From: Conchocele bisecta
Taxonomy: Eukaryota; Mollusca; Bivalvia; Lucinida; Thyasiridae
Length of the DNA: 64,000 nucleotides
Direction: 5' to 3'
NCBI GenBank assembly: GCA_029237695.1
Contig: CM055278.1
Location: 68,873,188-68,937,187, forward strand
Part shown: positions 1 through 11,772 of the stretch, in pieces
Position numbering within the stretch: position 1 is the first letter of the stretch
Layout of the letters: each line of letters starts with the position of its first letter
Translations under genes and position numbers: made by a program
Notes under the pieces: generated by a model
Told to the model about the DNA's origin: nothing
Seen by the model: the letters and a program-made list of their open reading frames with translations, nothing else
Database searches by the model: none

Positions 1-125
1 TCAATATTTGATAGAATTTCTTGATGACTTTTTTGTTATTGATGAAAAGTACTTACACTTAAATACTTTTAAGAATGAATGTGTTTAATGGCCAAAAGTT
101 CGTCGGCAGCAAAACGTGGAACAGA
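1..125. mobile_element. Right end of family M inverted-repeat element
   Basis: The sequence up to about 125 matches the right arm of the complete family M copy at 10354-10792, including the shared end motif gttcgtcggcagcaaaac. The left part of this copy lies outside the window. No coding capacity is visible. The assignment rests on similarity between the two copies in this window. Confidence 0.6.
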
Positions 126-217
126 GAGTAGACGCGCCAGTGAACAGTCTATGAACGGATCCAATGCGGGCCGCTGAATTAGAAAAACAAAAAGTTTCCA
201 CCAGATCTACGGATCAC

Positions 218-459
218 AATTCATTCCCTCAATTTAACAATTCATTTCCTCGAATTAAGAATTCGTTCCCACGATATAACAATTCGTTCCCACGAATTAA
301 CAATTCGTTCCCGTGGGAATTGAGGGAACGAATTAAATTGAGGGAACGAATTGTTAATTCGTGGGAACGAATTGTTAATTCGTGGGAACGAATTGTTAAA
401 TTGAGGGAACGAATTGTTATTTCGTTGGAACGAATTGTTATTTCGTGGGAACGAATTAA
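218..459. repeat. Inverted 21 bp minisatellite forming a large palindrome
   Basis: A 21 bp unit containing gggaacgaattgttaattcg is repeated head to tail in one orientation from about 313 to 459 and in the opposite orientation from about 218 to 312, meeting at a gttcccgtgggaa centre. Each unit is itself partly self-complementary. Because 21 is a multiple of three, both strands stay open and would give NSFPRIN-type heptads, but this is a by-product of the repeat and not evidence of a gene. Confidence 0.85.
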
Positions 460-1035
460 TAAAAAAAAATGCTACGACCACTGCGGGGCTCCGTACAGAT
501 CAGGGCCTACGCTGTTCGCAGTTGTTTCACTGAAGTATGCATACACAACGCCGGCGTTAATCTTGCTACTAAGAATTCAACGTCTCTGAACATCTATTGG
601 CAATATCAACTACCAATCAAGCAGTTGTATTGACTGTGCCTTACAGTGTGTGTCAGCGTGTATGTGCACACACAGACGAATACACCAGGTTGGAACAAAT
701 CTGTCGTGTTCGTTCGTGTGTGCACTTACACGCTGATCCCACTGTAGCTGTAACACAGCTTAACCTTAGCCAATCAGGATACTTACTTTCAAATACTGTA
801 TTCAATTATGTTTTAATAAGCACGTCTACAAATATTGGCAAGATTAGCGCAGGCGGCTGTGTATTGCAGTCACCAACATGATTACAATGTGAATGCTATT
901 CAGATTATGGGAATGAACATAATTTTCAGGTTAGAGAATACTAAATGTTGCGAAATCGTCAATCTGGTATGAACAAGTAGTCCGGTATAAAAAAAATAGT
1001 GCGGGTGTTTTGAGGTCACAGACACAGTTTGCTTG
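460..1035. other. No recognisable gene
   Basis: Unique-looking AT-rich DNA. An open frame at 597-881 (+, 94 codons) has no recognisable domain or splice context and is best treated as chance. Confidence 0.5.
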
Positions 1036-1530
1036 AAAATATTGATCCATTTCTACCCAGTTTCACTTCAGGAACATTTTACGGTGCTTTTAAAGGTACA
1101 TGCCTACTCAGTAGGCACAAATGTTGTTTTTTATATCATAGACATTATCTAAGACATTTTCTGGCAAAATAAACATTCATTCACCATTACCACAAGTATT
1201 GATTATTATTCATTTTATATTAGACGTAAATTTGCACACTGATATCAGGGGCGATAACCGTGTTTCCGTAAAATGTTAACGGACATTACTATTTATTCTC
1301 TGTATTTATTGTTTGATGTGCAATGATCATACGTTATAATATTTCGAAAATATTATTTGTTCAAGTGACGCATTTAATTAGTATAAATAGCTAAAAAATA
1401 TCATTCCTCATTTGCATATGAAAATAGCCTGATACCACCGCGAGTAACTATCAGTAAAATAACTATTACTAACTGATTATATCTGTATACCGGGCACTTG
1501 TAATTTTTAGACTTGTGGAATAGTGACACA
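1036..1530. mobile_element. Family L repeat, copy 1
   Basis: About 300 bp here (roughly 1200-1530) recur in the same orientation at 29035-29360 with many substitutions and small indels. Shared landmarks include tcatttgcatatgaaaatag and gggcacttgtaatttttaga. A motif containing ggtacatgcctact near 1095 recurs inverted at about 29393-29417, suggesting it is a terminal inverted repeat and that the two copies are truncated at opposite ends. No protein is encoded. Confidence 0.6.
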
Positions 1531-1825
1531 ATTATGAACATAGTTTCCGTCGCCAAAAAATGTAAACAATAGTGTGGGACATTACCAGGTTGGATTTATC
1601 TTTCTTAAGAGTAAGTGACCTTTTGTTTAATTCATGCAGAACCAGTACAGACTGGCTGCAGATTAGGTTCCACATTATCCATACGAATAGTGAAAGTAGG
1701 AGAGACTGGCCTTTTGGATGGAATTCTGTTAAATTGTATAGTAAACCTATTTGGTGTGTTATAACCTTCAGAATTGGCAATCGTTTCACATGTTATAAGG
1801 TTCATTTTCTCAGTCGGCAGCCCAT

Positions 1826-1950
1826 ATGTGGCTGTGACTGGAGAAATGAGATGTATGGGTTCTACGACCAGCATAGCCATAGATCAGCGGATCTGAGCCT
1901 GTAATGTTCGCCAGTCGGTCAATGATACACACGTAATCCTTCTAACGTTT
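1826..1950 (+). mobile_element. Family B MITE, left half
   Basis: Begins with the family B end tatgtggctgtgactggaga and continues through a diverged gaccag...atcag section before decaying. The right end is missing. Confidence 0.6.
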
Positions 1951-1970
1951 AGTGTTTTGATCCCCATCTG

Positions 1971-2120
1971 GCTTAACCGAAGGCCCGCTATAGCGGGTTA
2001 TGCCAGCAATGCAGATTCAGATGAGCCGGCTCGTAAATAATTTTCATATTTTTGAGAACAAAAAATACTCCCTTTTCATAAATGGACTAGTCTGAAAACC
2101 ATTTAGTGATGATTGAATTG
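1971..2120 (-). mobile_element. Family D piggyBac-like MITE, truncated
   Basis: Reverse-oriented partial copy of the element at 9884-10123. It shares the cgctatagcggg, gagccggctcg and cccttttcataaatgga blocks. The end that would carry the outer TTAA is missing. Confidence 0.6.
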
Positions 2121-2935
2121 GTCCGGAACTTAAAGGAGATATAAAAAGCTTCTGTTTTCGCGATACGCTTATGTATTCATCATTTATATATCAAATAAAA
2201 CAAATTTTACAGTAATCCGACCAGTATGTGTCATTCTTTTACGGATTTCATATTCCGGACAACCAGTTTTTCCAGCCGTCACTGCTTGACTAACTTCCCC
2301 TTAGTTTGATTACCACAGTTATTTCCCTTTGCGGTCACGTGGGTATATGACGTATCAGTAGAACTTCCGAAATGTATGCATAATGCGATTATTACACGTA
2401 ATAGTTCGACAGACTACTTAGAACTCCAGTTTATTAGACTGCTGATATAAATATATGGGACTGTACGGTACTATAAAAATATAAGAATGACCTAGTCACA
2501 AACTACATACTGAAATGCGACAATGTGTGACAAAATGGACATACTGTGCAACAGCTGTAGGATACCAGTTTGTATATATATTTATTTATATTTACATCGT
2601 CAGGTTACAATCTATGTTTCCCTGATAGTACTTATATATAATGTGCTAAATCAGACTGGCAACAGAGTAGACACTTATCAGAGCTGGCAGGTGCATAGAT
2701 GGAACTGGTGCTATGCTGGTCAAACTGTCATAACGTCATTCTTGTAGGCCATTGTCCACTTACAATGAAACAATGCTGTACATGGGGTCAATTAAGCAAA
2801 GCCCGGGGTGACAGCAGTGGGGAAATTAGTCGCTCTAATTGCCACGGGGGTGGGGTGTTGTTTGAAGATTGTGTCAACATCCGCTGTACACTGCGACTGA
2901 GAAGGTGCAATAAGCCAGACACAACACGGGGCTCA
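2121..2935. other. No recognisable gene
   Basis: AT-rich DNA with a low-complexity tatatattt stretch near 2570-2600. The short open frames here are under 80 codons with no recognisable domain. No repeat family was identified. Confidence 0.45.
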
Positions 2936-3139
2936 TAGGGCGTTTGCGACCAGTGTAGATCCAGTCCAGCCTGTACATTCGTACAGTCTGAACAGGATCT
3001 GCACTTTTCGGCATTCCTTCAATAAAACACACTAACATGCAATCTAGATCGTATTTAGACTACAGGAGTGTTATATTTGATTATGACCTACACTAGTCAC
3101 AAATCACACAAACCCCATTTCTCCAGTCACAGCCACATA
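2936..3139 (+). mobile_element. Family B MITE lacking its left tip
   Basis: Contains the tttgcgaccagtgtagatcc block, the cagtctga core and the right end ccccatttctccagtcacag followed by ccacatat. The outermost 30 or so bases of the left inverted repeat are missing. Confidence 0.75.
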
Positions 3140-3544
3140 TAGGACCAAGCTTCGACGTAACCCCCATTTGACAAAATAACAATTTTCTTCTGGAAAACAT
3201 CTCTAGTTTTTAACATCGAGTCCAAACATTTTCTATTTATTTGAAACAAGTCAGTAGGAAAATAGATTAGAAATAGTAAAGAATTTACTGTACATGTGAA
3301 AATTGAATATATACTTTTAATTCTTTTTATCTGTCAACGAACAAAATATGTGATTTAGTTATATTTTAGTATTCGAAAACAGTATTTACGGAACAATAAG
3401 CGAATGGACATTCAAGTTACACAATTTTAGTACTGCAATATAACATTTATCCATGTATAAAAACAAACACATCAATATTGGATTTTCGGAACTGTAGAAA
3501 GCACCCTGATGTGCACCGTGTATCTATTCTACCATGTCTGTCAA

Positions 3545-3950
3545 ATTCAACCAATCAGCTTGGCATAGGTGTGTGGTCTCGTGAATTCAATATACACCTG
3601 CCGCATTATTGTTGACATCCACCGGGTATGGAAGGTGTCCGAGCCAATTCCAACCCTTAAATATGAGCCGAATGAATGAAACGAATGTTGACATCCGTTT
3701 GAACGTAGCTTCACACGTCTGTCACTGAATAGGACAGATAAACAAAATGGATTCAACCAATCAGCATAGAATATGTGTGACTTCATTGAATTCAGAATAC
3801 ACCTGTCCCAAGATCCACTTCTCTATTTGCCTGCGGTCAAATCATCGGATAAGTTGTTTAATGACCTCCGGCGGCATCCGTTTGAACATAACTACACACG
3901 CGTGTCACTGATTATTTCAACTCGAAATTGTCAAAGCACAAGTATGCTGA
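3545..3950 (+). repeat. Diverged tandem duplication of about 205 bp
   Basis: Two head-to-tail copies start near 3548 and 3753. Both contain attcaaccaatcagc, tgaattca.atacacctg and gacatccgtttgaac-like blocks with many differences between them. No coding sequence is seen. Confidence 0.6.
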
Positions 3951-4554
3951 AGTAACATTCTGAAAAGCATTGCAGAATCAATTTTCGAAATGTCTGAGAT
4001 TAGCATTTTGTAAAAAAAATATGAAATATAACATTTAATTTCACATTTTTTCTGACTGCTGTCTGTTTGACCGTGAATTACAATCGACTTCCGCACAGAT
4101 AGTCGTCACCGATGATTGCAACCAACGTATAAATAATCCAAGTATAACAAGGCGAAGGAAAAAATAACGATTAACGTATATATTAAACGACAAAAACGAA
4201 GAAAGTATGCAACAAATACATGATGTCAGTAAATCCAAACGATATTATATAAGAAACCTTCATCCACCAATCAGGTAAGCTGTTCTACTGCTACGTCAGA
4301 GCGGTTATTTTTACAGCGCCACCTCGCGCCAGTAGGTCGCAGTAACAGGAGAGATAAGCGATGACCAATTCATTGCATGGCTCAGTTTAGGTGTCAGATA
4401 AGGTGCGATATGAGAAATCTCAATATCACGAAAAATAGACACGAACCGGAAATCGGTTATTAAGGTCGCCGTTGGTGTTTTTAGCGCGGTTTGAAGAAAA
4501 TAAGTGATAGTTTGTCATGTGACCTTTAAAATACAAGTCCATTCCAGTTACTTA

Positions 4555-4575
4555 GGGGTCAAAGGGTTAATAAAA
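4555..4575. mobile_element. Isolated piggyBac-like MITE end
   Basis: The motif ggtcaaagggttaa matches the right terminus of the family D elements (aaaggg abutting TTAA). No matching left end is close by, so only the tip is supported. The flanking 3955-4700 holds nothing else recognisable. Confidence 0.35.
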
Positions 4576-4707
4576 TCAGTAGTGCTCAAGAAAATCCGAT
4601 GTTTGAATATCCACAAATACCATAAACACCATTCCTCCAATCACATCCTATTATAAATCTGAAACCATAACTCTAATTACATTGCATTACATAACGGCTA
4701 TGAGTGT

Positions 4708-4735
4708 AGCACAGTAGACTCTCTAAACCGGACAC
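4708..4735 (+). mobile_element. Partial pogo/Tigger-like terminal repeat
   Basis: Contains ctctctaaaccggacac, the conserved part of the inverted ends seen at 5220-5275 and 11139-11199. It is an isolated end without an opposite partner in correct spacing. Confidence 0.45.
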
Positions 4736-5130
4736 GCTTGCAGTCTTTGATTACTTCATTGTATGTGTGCCATTGTCATCTACCACTGCTGATACTGCCT
4801 GTTCAAGTTCACAAAATGCATGCCTTGGCATAGTCCTATGTCTTGGAAACTTGGAAAATCGCGGGAATACTGGACGAAGGCCGGAAGTATATATCCCCGA
4901 TAAATTCCACAAAAAATGCCATTCATTCCTTATAATTCCAGCATTTGAAATAAGTTCATCAAGAAAATGTGTTTATTTTCCGTTTTCTTAAGAATTATTT
5001 TAACTGCGCCTCACGGTTACGGAAATTAGTTCGGCGTGGGAGTTTACTGGGATATAAATTGTGGACAAAGACTTGCTACGGGCCAATCAAATTTTAGGGA
5101 ATTGTGTAAATCTTTTTGTGCTACAATTAT

Positions 5131-5345
5131 AACGGAATATCTCTAAACCGGACACCCTGGGTCATCTCCATGAAGTATAAACTAAACAAAGAACGCTTTA
5201 ACCGCAAATTTGGAAATACAGTGGAACCTCTCTAAACCGGACACCCTGGGAGGTCCCCATGGTGTCCGGTTTAGTGATATTCCATTCCATTTCCAAATGT
5301 GCGTTTAAAGCGTTCTTTGTTTACTTTCTACTTCATGGAGATGAC
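5131..5345. mobile_element. Nested foldback element with pogo-like ends
   Basis: Arms at 5163-5217 and 5289-5344 are complementary (for example catctccatgaag against cttcatggagatg). Between them sits a second pair, cagtggaacctctctaaacc reading right and ggtgtccggtttag reading left. A further ctctaaaccggacacc copy lies outside at 5136. The ends resemble the CAGT-start inverted repeats of Tc1/mariner-superfamily pogo elements. No transposase is present. Confidence 0.6.
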
Positions 5346-5400
5346 ATAATAAGTTTGCTAATTCACACTTTATTTGGTAAGATATGACAATATGTAAAAA

Positions 5401-5443
5401 GTCTACAATATGAGACAAACAATGTTTGTCTCATATTGTAGAC
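5401..5443. repeat. Near-perfect 43 bp palindrome
   Basis: Two perfect 21 bp arms (gtctacaatatgagacaaac... and its complement) are separated by one base. It would form a strong hairpin or cruciform. Confidence 0.9.
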
Positions 5444-5761
5444 TGTTATATTGATAACAATATAGCGAAGTTTGAACGTCAACGCCCTGCTGATTATTTC
5501 TATATTTCAGTGTGCGATATAAATGCAAATGTTATTCCGCAAATTTATACCGCTGACTGTGATGTAGCGATATAGTGCATCCTATTGCATATACAGAGGA
5601 AAAGGTGCATCTATCACAGCCACATAATATTATGCAGATTCAGGTCGACCACCCACCCATAGTACACTGAATTAAATACCCACAATGCAATAGAAGACAT
5701 AAACCTATAGTGTTTACCTTCCATGTCCTTTCTAATATCTAAAACTATCTCGCCCGATATA

Positions 5762-5802
5762 ATTATTAGCCGATCTATTTATAGATCGGCTAATATGTTG
5801 GT
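5762..5802. repeat. Short hairpin around tagccgatct
   Basis: Arms tagccgatcta and tagatcggcta flank a short spacer. The motif gatcggctaataa recurs at 6889, so this may be the end of an unrecognised element. The rest of 5450-7240 holds no recognisable gene. Confidence 0.5.
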
Positions 5803-7246
5803 TATCCATCGAATTCTGAAAAAGTTTGTAGCAACCCTTTTCTCCGCTATTCGGTAATCTACGAACGCGAATTTTTCTGTATCACTTCCAAATTGCATCA
5901 ACCGATAAAGTTTGCATTTTTGGCAATTATCTCCGTTTAAAACTTTACTTATAGCCAAATAACACAATTTTGAATACTTAATGAGCTGAACGCCTGAAGA
6001 GATTTAACCCGGAAGTTATTGTTGTTGAAGTCCATAGTTGGCTCTAATGGCCATATACGCCAACATACGCCGATTATTGGGCTAATTTAAAGCTTTTATT
6101 TATTAAACAGAACAAGTTTCAGCCACGTATAATCGCGTAAAATGTGTTTATTCGGCTAATTTATAATCGACCTCTGCTCAAAATCTCCTTATAGTAACCC
6201 CAGCATTTTCGGGTTTATCCCAGCATCTCGGGTTTATCCCATTGGATCGCGTATGCGCGTCATTTGACGCTAGTTAATATTCACAAAATTTTCCACCAAT
6301 CAAAACGAAGAATTGCCCTTCATAGCCAACTTTGATTTGTTTACGTATCATGCAGGGATGGCAGGGATGCATCCAGCACGCGCGATTGCGGCAATCCCCC
6401 TTAATTATTGTCAATGCCGCAAATTATTGATTGTCTTGCGCCCGACATCGCGCAAAATATCACGGATGGGGCACATTAGGCTAATCTGGGCATGTGCCTG
6501 AATACGCAGGAGCTTGCGTCTATTTTTAGATGACACTGTAACCGCTAGATATATATAGCCCTGGTAGGCCCACTCGCATGCTGCCACAGAATTCGGACAA
6601 ACACACACACAGTGACTACAACTTTGTGTATTGCGGAGTGTAATTTGTAGATAAATAGAGCATACAGTACAGGTGTTACGCTGGAATATTTCGCAACATA
6701 ATGGTGACAACAAAACATTGCTGCTATGGCATTGCTGCTATTGGATGGATTTGGGAACGGGTTTCCAAAACCTGCACAAAATCGAGAAAAATGTCAACGC
6801 TGGGTACAGAACTGTGGTCGAAAATAGTTTACCATTGACAATGTTACCAGAGACACCTACATATGTTCGATGCACTTTACCCTGATTTGATCGGCTAATA
6901 ACATCATGCTCTGCATGACTTTTCATTTAGCTTTTGACATTTCACCTGAAGTAAATCTCATTGTACAAGCTTATACAAGCCATAATGACACCCAAGTGAC
7001 ATAACGCCAAATATAATATGTAAATGCATGCATGTACACGTGTGTACTGATACAAATGTCATTTATTACGAGGGCCGTTCGAAAAGTATTGCAATGCTTT
7101 AGCACTTCAAAAGTGTCACATTATTCTTTCCCATGTTTGACCTATCGTTTGGCAGCAGACATGCAAAATGTAACACTGTGCATACGAATTTTTAAATGTT
7201 CTTTTCGTGTAGCGTTTGCAATATACTTGATACACATTTGAGACAC

Positions 7247-7491
7247 GCCATGTGAAGTTTGTACCTCCGGACATCTGCGCAATTTCATGAAATACGTTTA
7301 CAAAATTAACAACATTTTCCGTAAATGGCGTCAAATGTTGCCAAATGTTTTCACAGTACATGTGTCAGTATATTCCGCATGTACTCAGAAAATGTTGTAA
7401 ACTTTTGACTTTATTTATGAAAAATATTGCAAATTTTGTAAACGTATTTTCTGAAATTACGCAGATGTCCGAAGGTACAAAATCACATGGC
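7247..7491. mobile_element. Family C MITE, complete
   Basis: Inverted ends of about 60 bp start with gccatgtga and run through gtacct.cggacatctgcg to tttacaaaat. Related copies are at 8461-8590 and 43267-43458. It is non-coding; the superfamily is not assigned because no clear target duplication is visible. Confidence 0.75.
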
Positions 7492-7560
7492 TTTTCTCAT
7501 TTCTTTAAAGACACTCTCTATATATATATAGGCCAACACATGTTATTTCAAAATATATAG

Positions 7561-7708
7561 AGGATATTCCATTGTACATTTTGAATAGAGGCGGGAAATA
7601 ATACACGAGTGTGCGTCGAATGAGCGTACCTCACGAGTTGCTTGCACTGACGCCGACGGGCACGAGTGTATTATTTCCGCTATTCAAACATGTACAGTGG
7701 AATATCCT
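7561..7708. mobile_element. Family N MITE with about 50 bp inverted ends
   Basis: The left arm begins aggatattccattgtaca and the right arm ends tgtacagtggaatatcct. The inner parts of both arms contain a ggaaataatacac motif and its complement. The element is 148 bp and non-coding. Confidence 0.75.
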
Positions 7709-8214
7709 ATTTATTACACTTCCACAGTGGATATATAAGTACATGTACATATAGTCTATTTTTGAAAATATAATCAATGAACTGTGCTGTACGCATGGAT
7801 AGTTACACAGTGAATGATTCCCGTTGTGTGACGTCAGACATGACGCCATATAAACTTTTTGAAATCCAAATTACTCAGCTGTTTCTATGAATTACATATA
7901 TTTGAGTGCATGTTTGGAATGTGTTCAATCACATTAACATTGCAGATTAGTGGAGACCTTCTCAACATTTGCAAATAACTTTATTTGACTGTAATAAAAA
8001 ATAAACATTTTGCATTGTACATAGCTCGTGGTTTCCAAGTGCGCAATTACGAACGTTCTCTTCACTGTGCATTATTTGTAAGGAGTTGATTACGGGTTTT
8101 CTCTCACAGCGAAACCCGTGGAAATAACTCACAAGCGTGCAATAAACAGAAATAATGGACATATAAGCCTCACCCAGAGAATATATGGTACGGACAATGT
8201 TACTGTGACTTTCC

Positions 8215-8452
8215 ATGTGACTGTCACTGGAGAAATGGGGCTTATGGGTTTTTGCGAACAGTGTAGATCCAGATGTGCCTGTGCCACACAGTCTGATCAG
8301 GATCTGCATTGTTCGACATTCCGTTAATGAAACACCTGGCATGCTTATAACAAGCAATGTAGATCGTTATCAGGCTACAGGAGTGTGCTATTTGATCAGG
8401 ATCTACTCTGGCCGCAAATCCCATACGCCCCATTTCTCCAGTCACTCGGCCA
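8215..8452 (+). mobile_element. Family B MITE, complete
   Basis: Left end gtcactggagaaatggggct and right end gccccatttctccagtcact are inverted repeats. The interior carries the family landmarks cagtctgatcaggatctgc and gctatttgatcagg. At the right tip a family C fragment starts within a few bases. Confidence 0.85.
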
Positions 8453-8460
8453 CAATGAGA

Positions 8461-8590
8461 CGCGTCATGTGATTTTGTACCTTCAGACATCTGCGTAATT
8501 TCATAAAATATGTTTATAAAATTTACAATATTTTCCTTAAATGGTGTCAAAAGTTGACACCATTTAAGGAAAATATTGTAAATTTTTCCC
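8461..8590. mobile_element. Half of a family C MITE ending in a perfect hairpin
   Basis: Starts like the family C end (catgtgattttgtacct) and runs to a perfect inverted repeat with arms 8519-8550 and 8554-8585 around a three-base loop. The normal right end is absent, so the element looks folded back on itself. Confidence 0.7.
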
Positions 8591-8740
8591 ATATTACGAG
8601 ACGATACATTTGGTACTAATTCAAATTCTTAATTGCGTATGTGTATGTGTAGATGTGTATATACACACTGGAGGAAACACCGTCACTGCCAGTAGTTTGA
8701 CGACGTCCACGATCGCAGGTACCGTTATATGTGGGGTAGA

Positions 8741-8773
8741 GACTGGAGAAATGGGACTTATGGGATTGGTGAC
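8741..8773 (+). mobile_element. Family B left tip cut by a family A insertion
   Basis: The sequence gagactggagaaatggg...ttggtgac matches the first about 35 bp of family B, then stops exactly at the TA target of the family A element. Confidence 0.7.
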
Positions 8774-8775
8774 TA

Positions 8776-9319
8776 CTGTCTGTTTCACGAAAGCTGCCCA
8801 CATTTTACGGCTGTATAAACAATGCAAACACAATATTTGTTTCGATAATGTTAAAATGAGCCTTCTTTTTACTTTGTGAAATTTGGTCTAATATTGATTT
8901 TGTTACGAACAAAAAAGATCCCCATGTTCAATCCCCATATAATAGACATATTCACTGAATAAAGATGTCTATGGGGATTTAACCTGGGGATTTTTGTCTA
9001 ATTTCAGAAATACTGGACCGATTTTCAAAATGTAACTTTCGTTTTCTTAGTCAGTTCATTTCCAAGCCATCTAGACAGGTTTCGGAGTCGATTCCCAATT
9101 ATTATTATTTTGACTCCTCCCACAGCTTTTCCCTCCTTGTTAAATTCCCATAGACAAATCAATTTGTCGTAATACAATAAATATTTGACAACATTTTACT
9201 AATAAACTGAAGGCCCATTCTTAATTTTTATAAAATTTAATATTATCCGAAAAATAATATATTGTTTTTGCATTGTTTATATGGCCGTAACATTTGGGCA
9301 GATTTCGTGAAGCAGACAG
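8776..9319. mobile_element. Family A Tc1/mariner-like MITE, complete
   Basis: The 544 bp element is flanked by TA on both sides (8774-8775 and 9320-9321). It has inverted ends beginning ctgtctgtttcacgaaagc and an inner foldback around ccccatatgacat-type sequence. Long inverted ends, TA duplication and no coding capacity fit a non-autonomous Tc1/mariner-type element; this class assignment is inference. A full copy is at 29891-30451 and truncated copies are at 12393, 13486, 10530, 40800 and 53238. Confidence 0.8.
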
Positions 9320-9386
9320 TAGTGTAGCTCAAGTCCTCGTACGGTTCATGAAGGACGTGTACAACTCGTAATTCTCAAAATAAAGT

Positions 9387-9420
9387 TCTTCTGTTCTGTT
9401 CTGTTCTGTTCTGTTCTGTT
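9387..9420 (+). repeat. Pentanucleotide microsatellite (ttctg)n
   Basis: Five to six consecutive copies of the gttct pentamer. Confidence 0.95.
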
Positions 9421-9612
9421 CCGTTACATGTGCACGGTTTTCCCGAGTTATGTATATTTTATGATGGTCGTTTTCGGTCATTATTTTGTACCAATTGATT
9501 TTGCCATGTACTCGCTCGGTATGTCTGTCTATTTGATTTCGAGTCCGCATTTCAAGTAGTGGTTTGTTATAAATACGGACCATACGCCAAATTAACGCAG
9601 CTGGTAGTCGGT

Positions 9613-9862
9613 ATATGTGGCTGTGACTGGAGAAATGGGGCTTATGTGTAACCAGTCGAGTACGTTTCTGATCTACTAAAACAAATACACAGGCTCATAA
9701 TGATCTAGTATATACCGTTTGTTAGTGGCATAACGCGGTGTTTCAATGCCTTTATGGTGAGCAGTGTATATCATGATCAGACTGTGCGCATGCGCAGGAT
9801 AGTCTGTGTCTATACTGGTCGCATTGGCCATAAGTAACATTTCTTCACTCATAGCCATATAT
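9613..9862 (+). mobile_element. Family B MITE, diverged full length
   Basis: The left end tatgtggctgtgactggaga is intact; the right end is decayed (catttcttcactcatagcca). The core retains atgatcagactgtgcgcatg. Confidence 0.7.
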
Positions 9863-9883
9863 TACGTAGTTTCTAAAACTGTT

Positions 9884-10123
9884 TAACCCTTTCACCTAAC
9901 TGAATGGGCTGCGATATGTTAATTTTGCAACCAATCCAATCATCGAAAAATGATTTTCAGACTATTCCATTTATAAAAAAGGGGTATTTGTTGTTCTCAA
10001 AAAATATTAAAATTACTTTCAAACAGTGCAGATCCTGATGAGACGGCTCGTTACGAGCCGGCTCATATGGATCTACACTGTTTGCATAAACCGATATAGC
10101 GGGCTTTCGGGTTCAAAGGGTTA
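9884..10123 (+). mobile_element. Family D piggyBac-like MITE, complete
   Basis: Both ends sit on TTAA: left ttaaccctttcacc, right gttcaaagggttaa. CCC...GGG termini at TTAA targets are the hallmark of piggyBac elements. The interior has a foldback around gacggctcgttacgagccgg. Other copies are at 47752-47998, 36482-36681 and 1971-2120. No transposase is encoded. Confidence 0.8.
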
Positions 10124-10353
10124 ATCCTCATATGTATTAAATAATTTGTACTCAATGTTTACCAAATAAAGTCTTAAAGGATCTTTAAAGGACGTGTTTC
10201 TTTAAAACAAAGGTACTGGGTCTCAGACATGCATTTTTGGGACCTCATTTTGGCCGGCGGCTGACAAATGGGATAGTACGATGATCGCAAACATGTATGC
10301 GTATCAGGAACTACGTTGTTCGCTACGGTGTAGACTGTCTGTCATCAGCAATG

Positions 10354-10792
10354 TATGTTCCGCGTTTTTCTGCCGACGAACTTTTGGCTATTAAACTCAT
10401 TGAATGTAAGAAATATTTAATTGTAATTACTTTTTCATCAATAACACAAAAGTCACTCTTCCCAATATTTTTATTTGATAATAGTTATATGGGAATTTAA
10501 CACGGGGCAAAAAGGAGCTGGCTGGTGACGATGAGTGTCGAAAAAAAAAATGTAAATTGACCCCAAAACCTGTCTAGATAGCTTGGACATGATGTAACTA
10601 AGGCAAAAAAGTTAAATTTTGAAAATCAGTCCACAAATTAAAAACAGTTTAAAAAAAAATCTGATGGAATTTCATAAATTAAAAATCTTTTTTGGAGGGT
10701 GACTTTTTGTTATAGATGAAAAAGTACTTACATTTAAATATTTGTATGTGTTTAATCGCCAAATGTTCGTCGGCAGCAAAACATGGAACAGA
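10354..10792. mobile_element. Family M inverted-repeat element, complete
   Basis: The left end contains ttctgccgacgaacttttgg and the right end contains gttcgtcggcagcaaaac. The inverted ends extend about 100 bp, covering a tttttcatcaataac block and its complement. A decayed family A segment (about 10530-10650) lies inside. Confidence 0.7.
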
Positions 10793-11138
10793 CTTTTTTG
10801 TTAGATTAGAATTCTACTATGCACAGTGAAAGTACAAGCGGAAAGATATATCTAGGTAAAGTTAGTTTGTCGAAACCACAATACGTTTATTCATTTTACT
10901 CACATTATCCATTATGGCAGAAATTAATGGGAACACCTGTGCATGATAGCTACGATCAATACGCTAGTATGAGAAATAACGATACTCCAAGTTACAGACT
11001 TTAGTATGGACATATACGGCTTTACGAAATTTACTAACCGGAAGTGAATATCTATGCCATTTTTATCTCAACCGTTGAAGAGCTCGTCACGTTTCATAAT
11101 ACATCTAAGGGAAGTAATATAGTTCGGTCTGGGCTATA

Positions 11139-11199
11139 CAGTGAAATCTCTCTAAACCGGACACCCTGTCAGGGTGTCCGGTTTAGAGAGGTTTCACTG
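11139..11199. mobile_element. 61 bp palindromic pogo-like mini-element
   Basis: The element consists only of two 30 bp inverted ends (cagtgaaatctctctaaacc... and its near-complement) around one base, flanked by TA at 11137-11138 and 11200-11201. A further single end, ggttagagaggttccactgt, lies at 11316-11335. This is the smallest inserted element in the window. Confidence 0.8.
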
Positions 11200-11772
11200 T
11201 AAATCGGGCATTTGATCACTATGGACCTATGCGACCACGAAGAGACATTATCACCCGAGATAAATTACCAAGGAACTCATCAAAAATAAGATCACATATG
11301 TTTTCCTGGTGTCCGGTTAGAGAGGTTCCACTGTACAATAGTCGCTTTATAAATACTTTCATCGGCAACACAATTAAACTGTACACTGTACTGTACCCAA
11401 ATCGGGTACGAAGTTACGTTTAAAGTCTAGAGTGATCGTAACCGGATGAGGATTACAAGTCGTATCGTCCATTTTCTCATATTTTATACATAATTTCTTA
11501 TTCAAAATAAATATCGTTCAACTACGAGAAATTATGTAGGAAGATAATCCCATGTCCGGACCTATTGTGGATTGTTTCGTAAGTTTACAGTTTATGATTG
11601 GCGCCATGTTGCGAAAGGGTACCTTATGACATTTTAACCCTTAGAAGCGGGAAATAACAATTGTCGTCTGCTGTTGCTTCAGATTTCGTCTTTTTTTTCC
11701 TCAAAATATGGCTGGACACTACATCGTTTACTCGAATGAGATTTCTACTGAAGGATTTAGTATTAGGTTGTA

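Noticed and set aside
164..589. Open frames on both strands with NSFPRIN-like heptads
   Set aside because: They are created by a 21 bp tandem repeat that is open on both strands; no start context or homologue.
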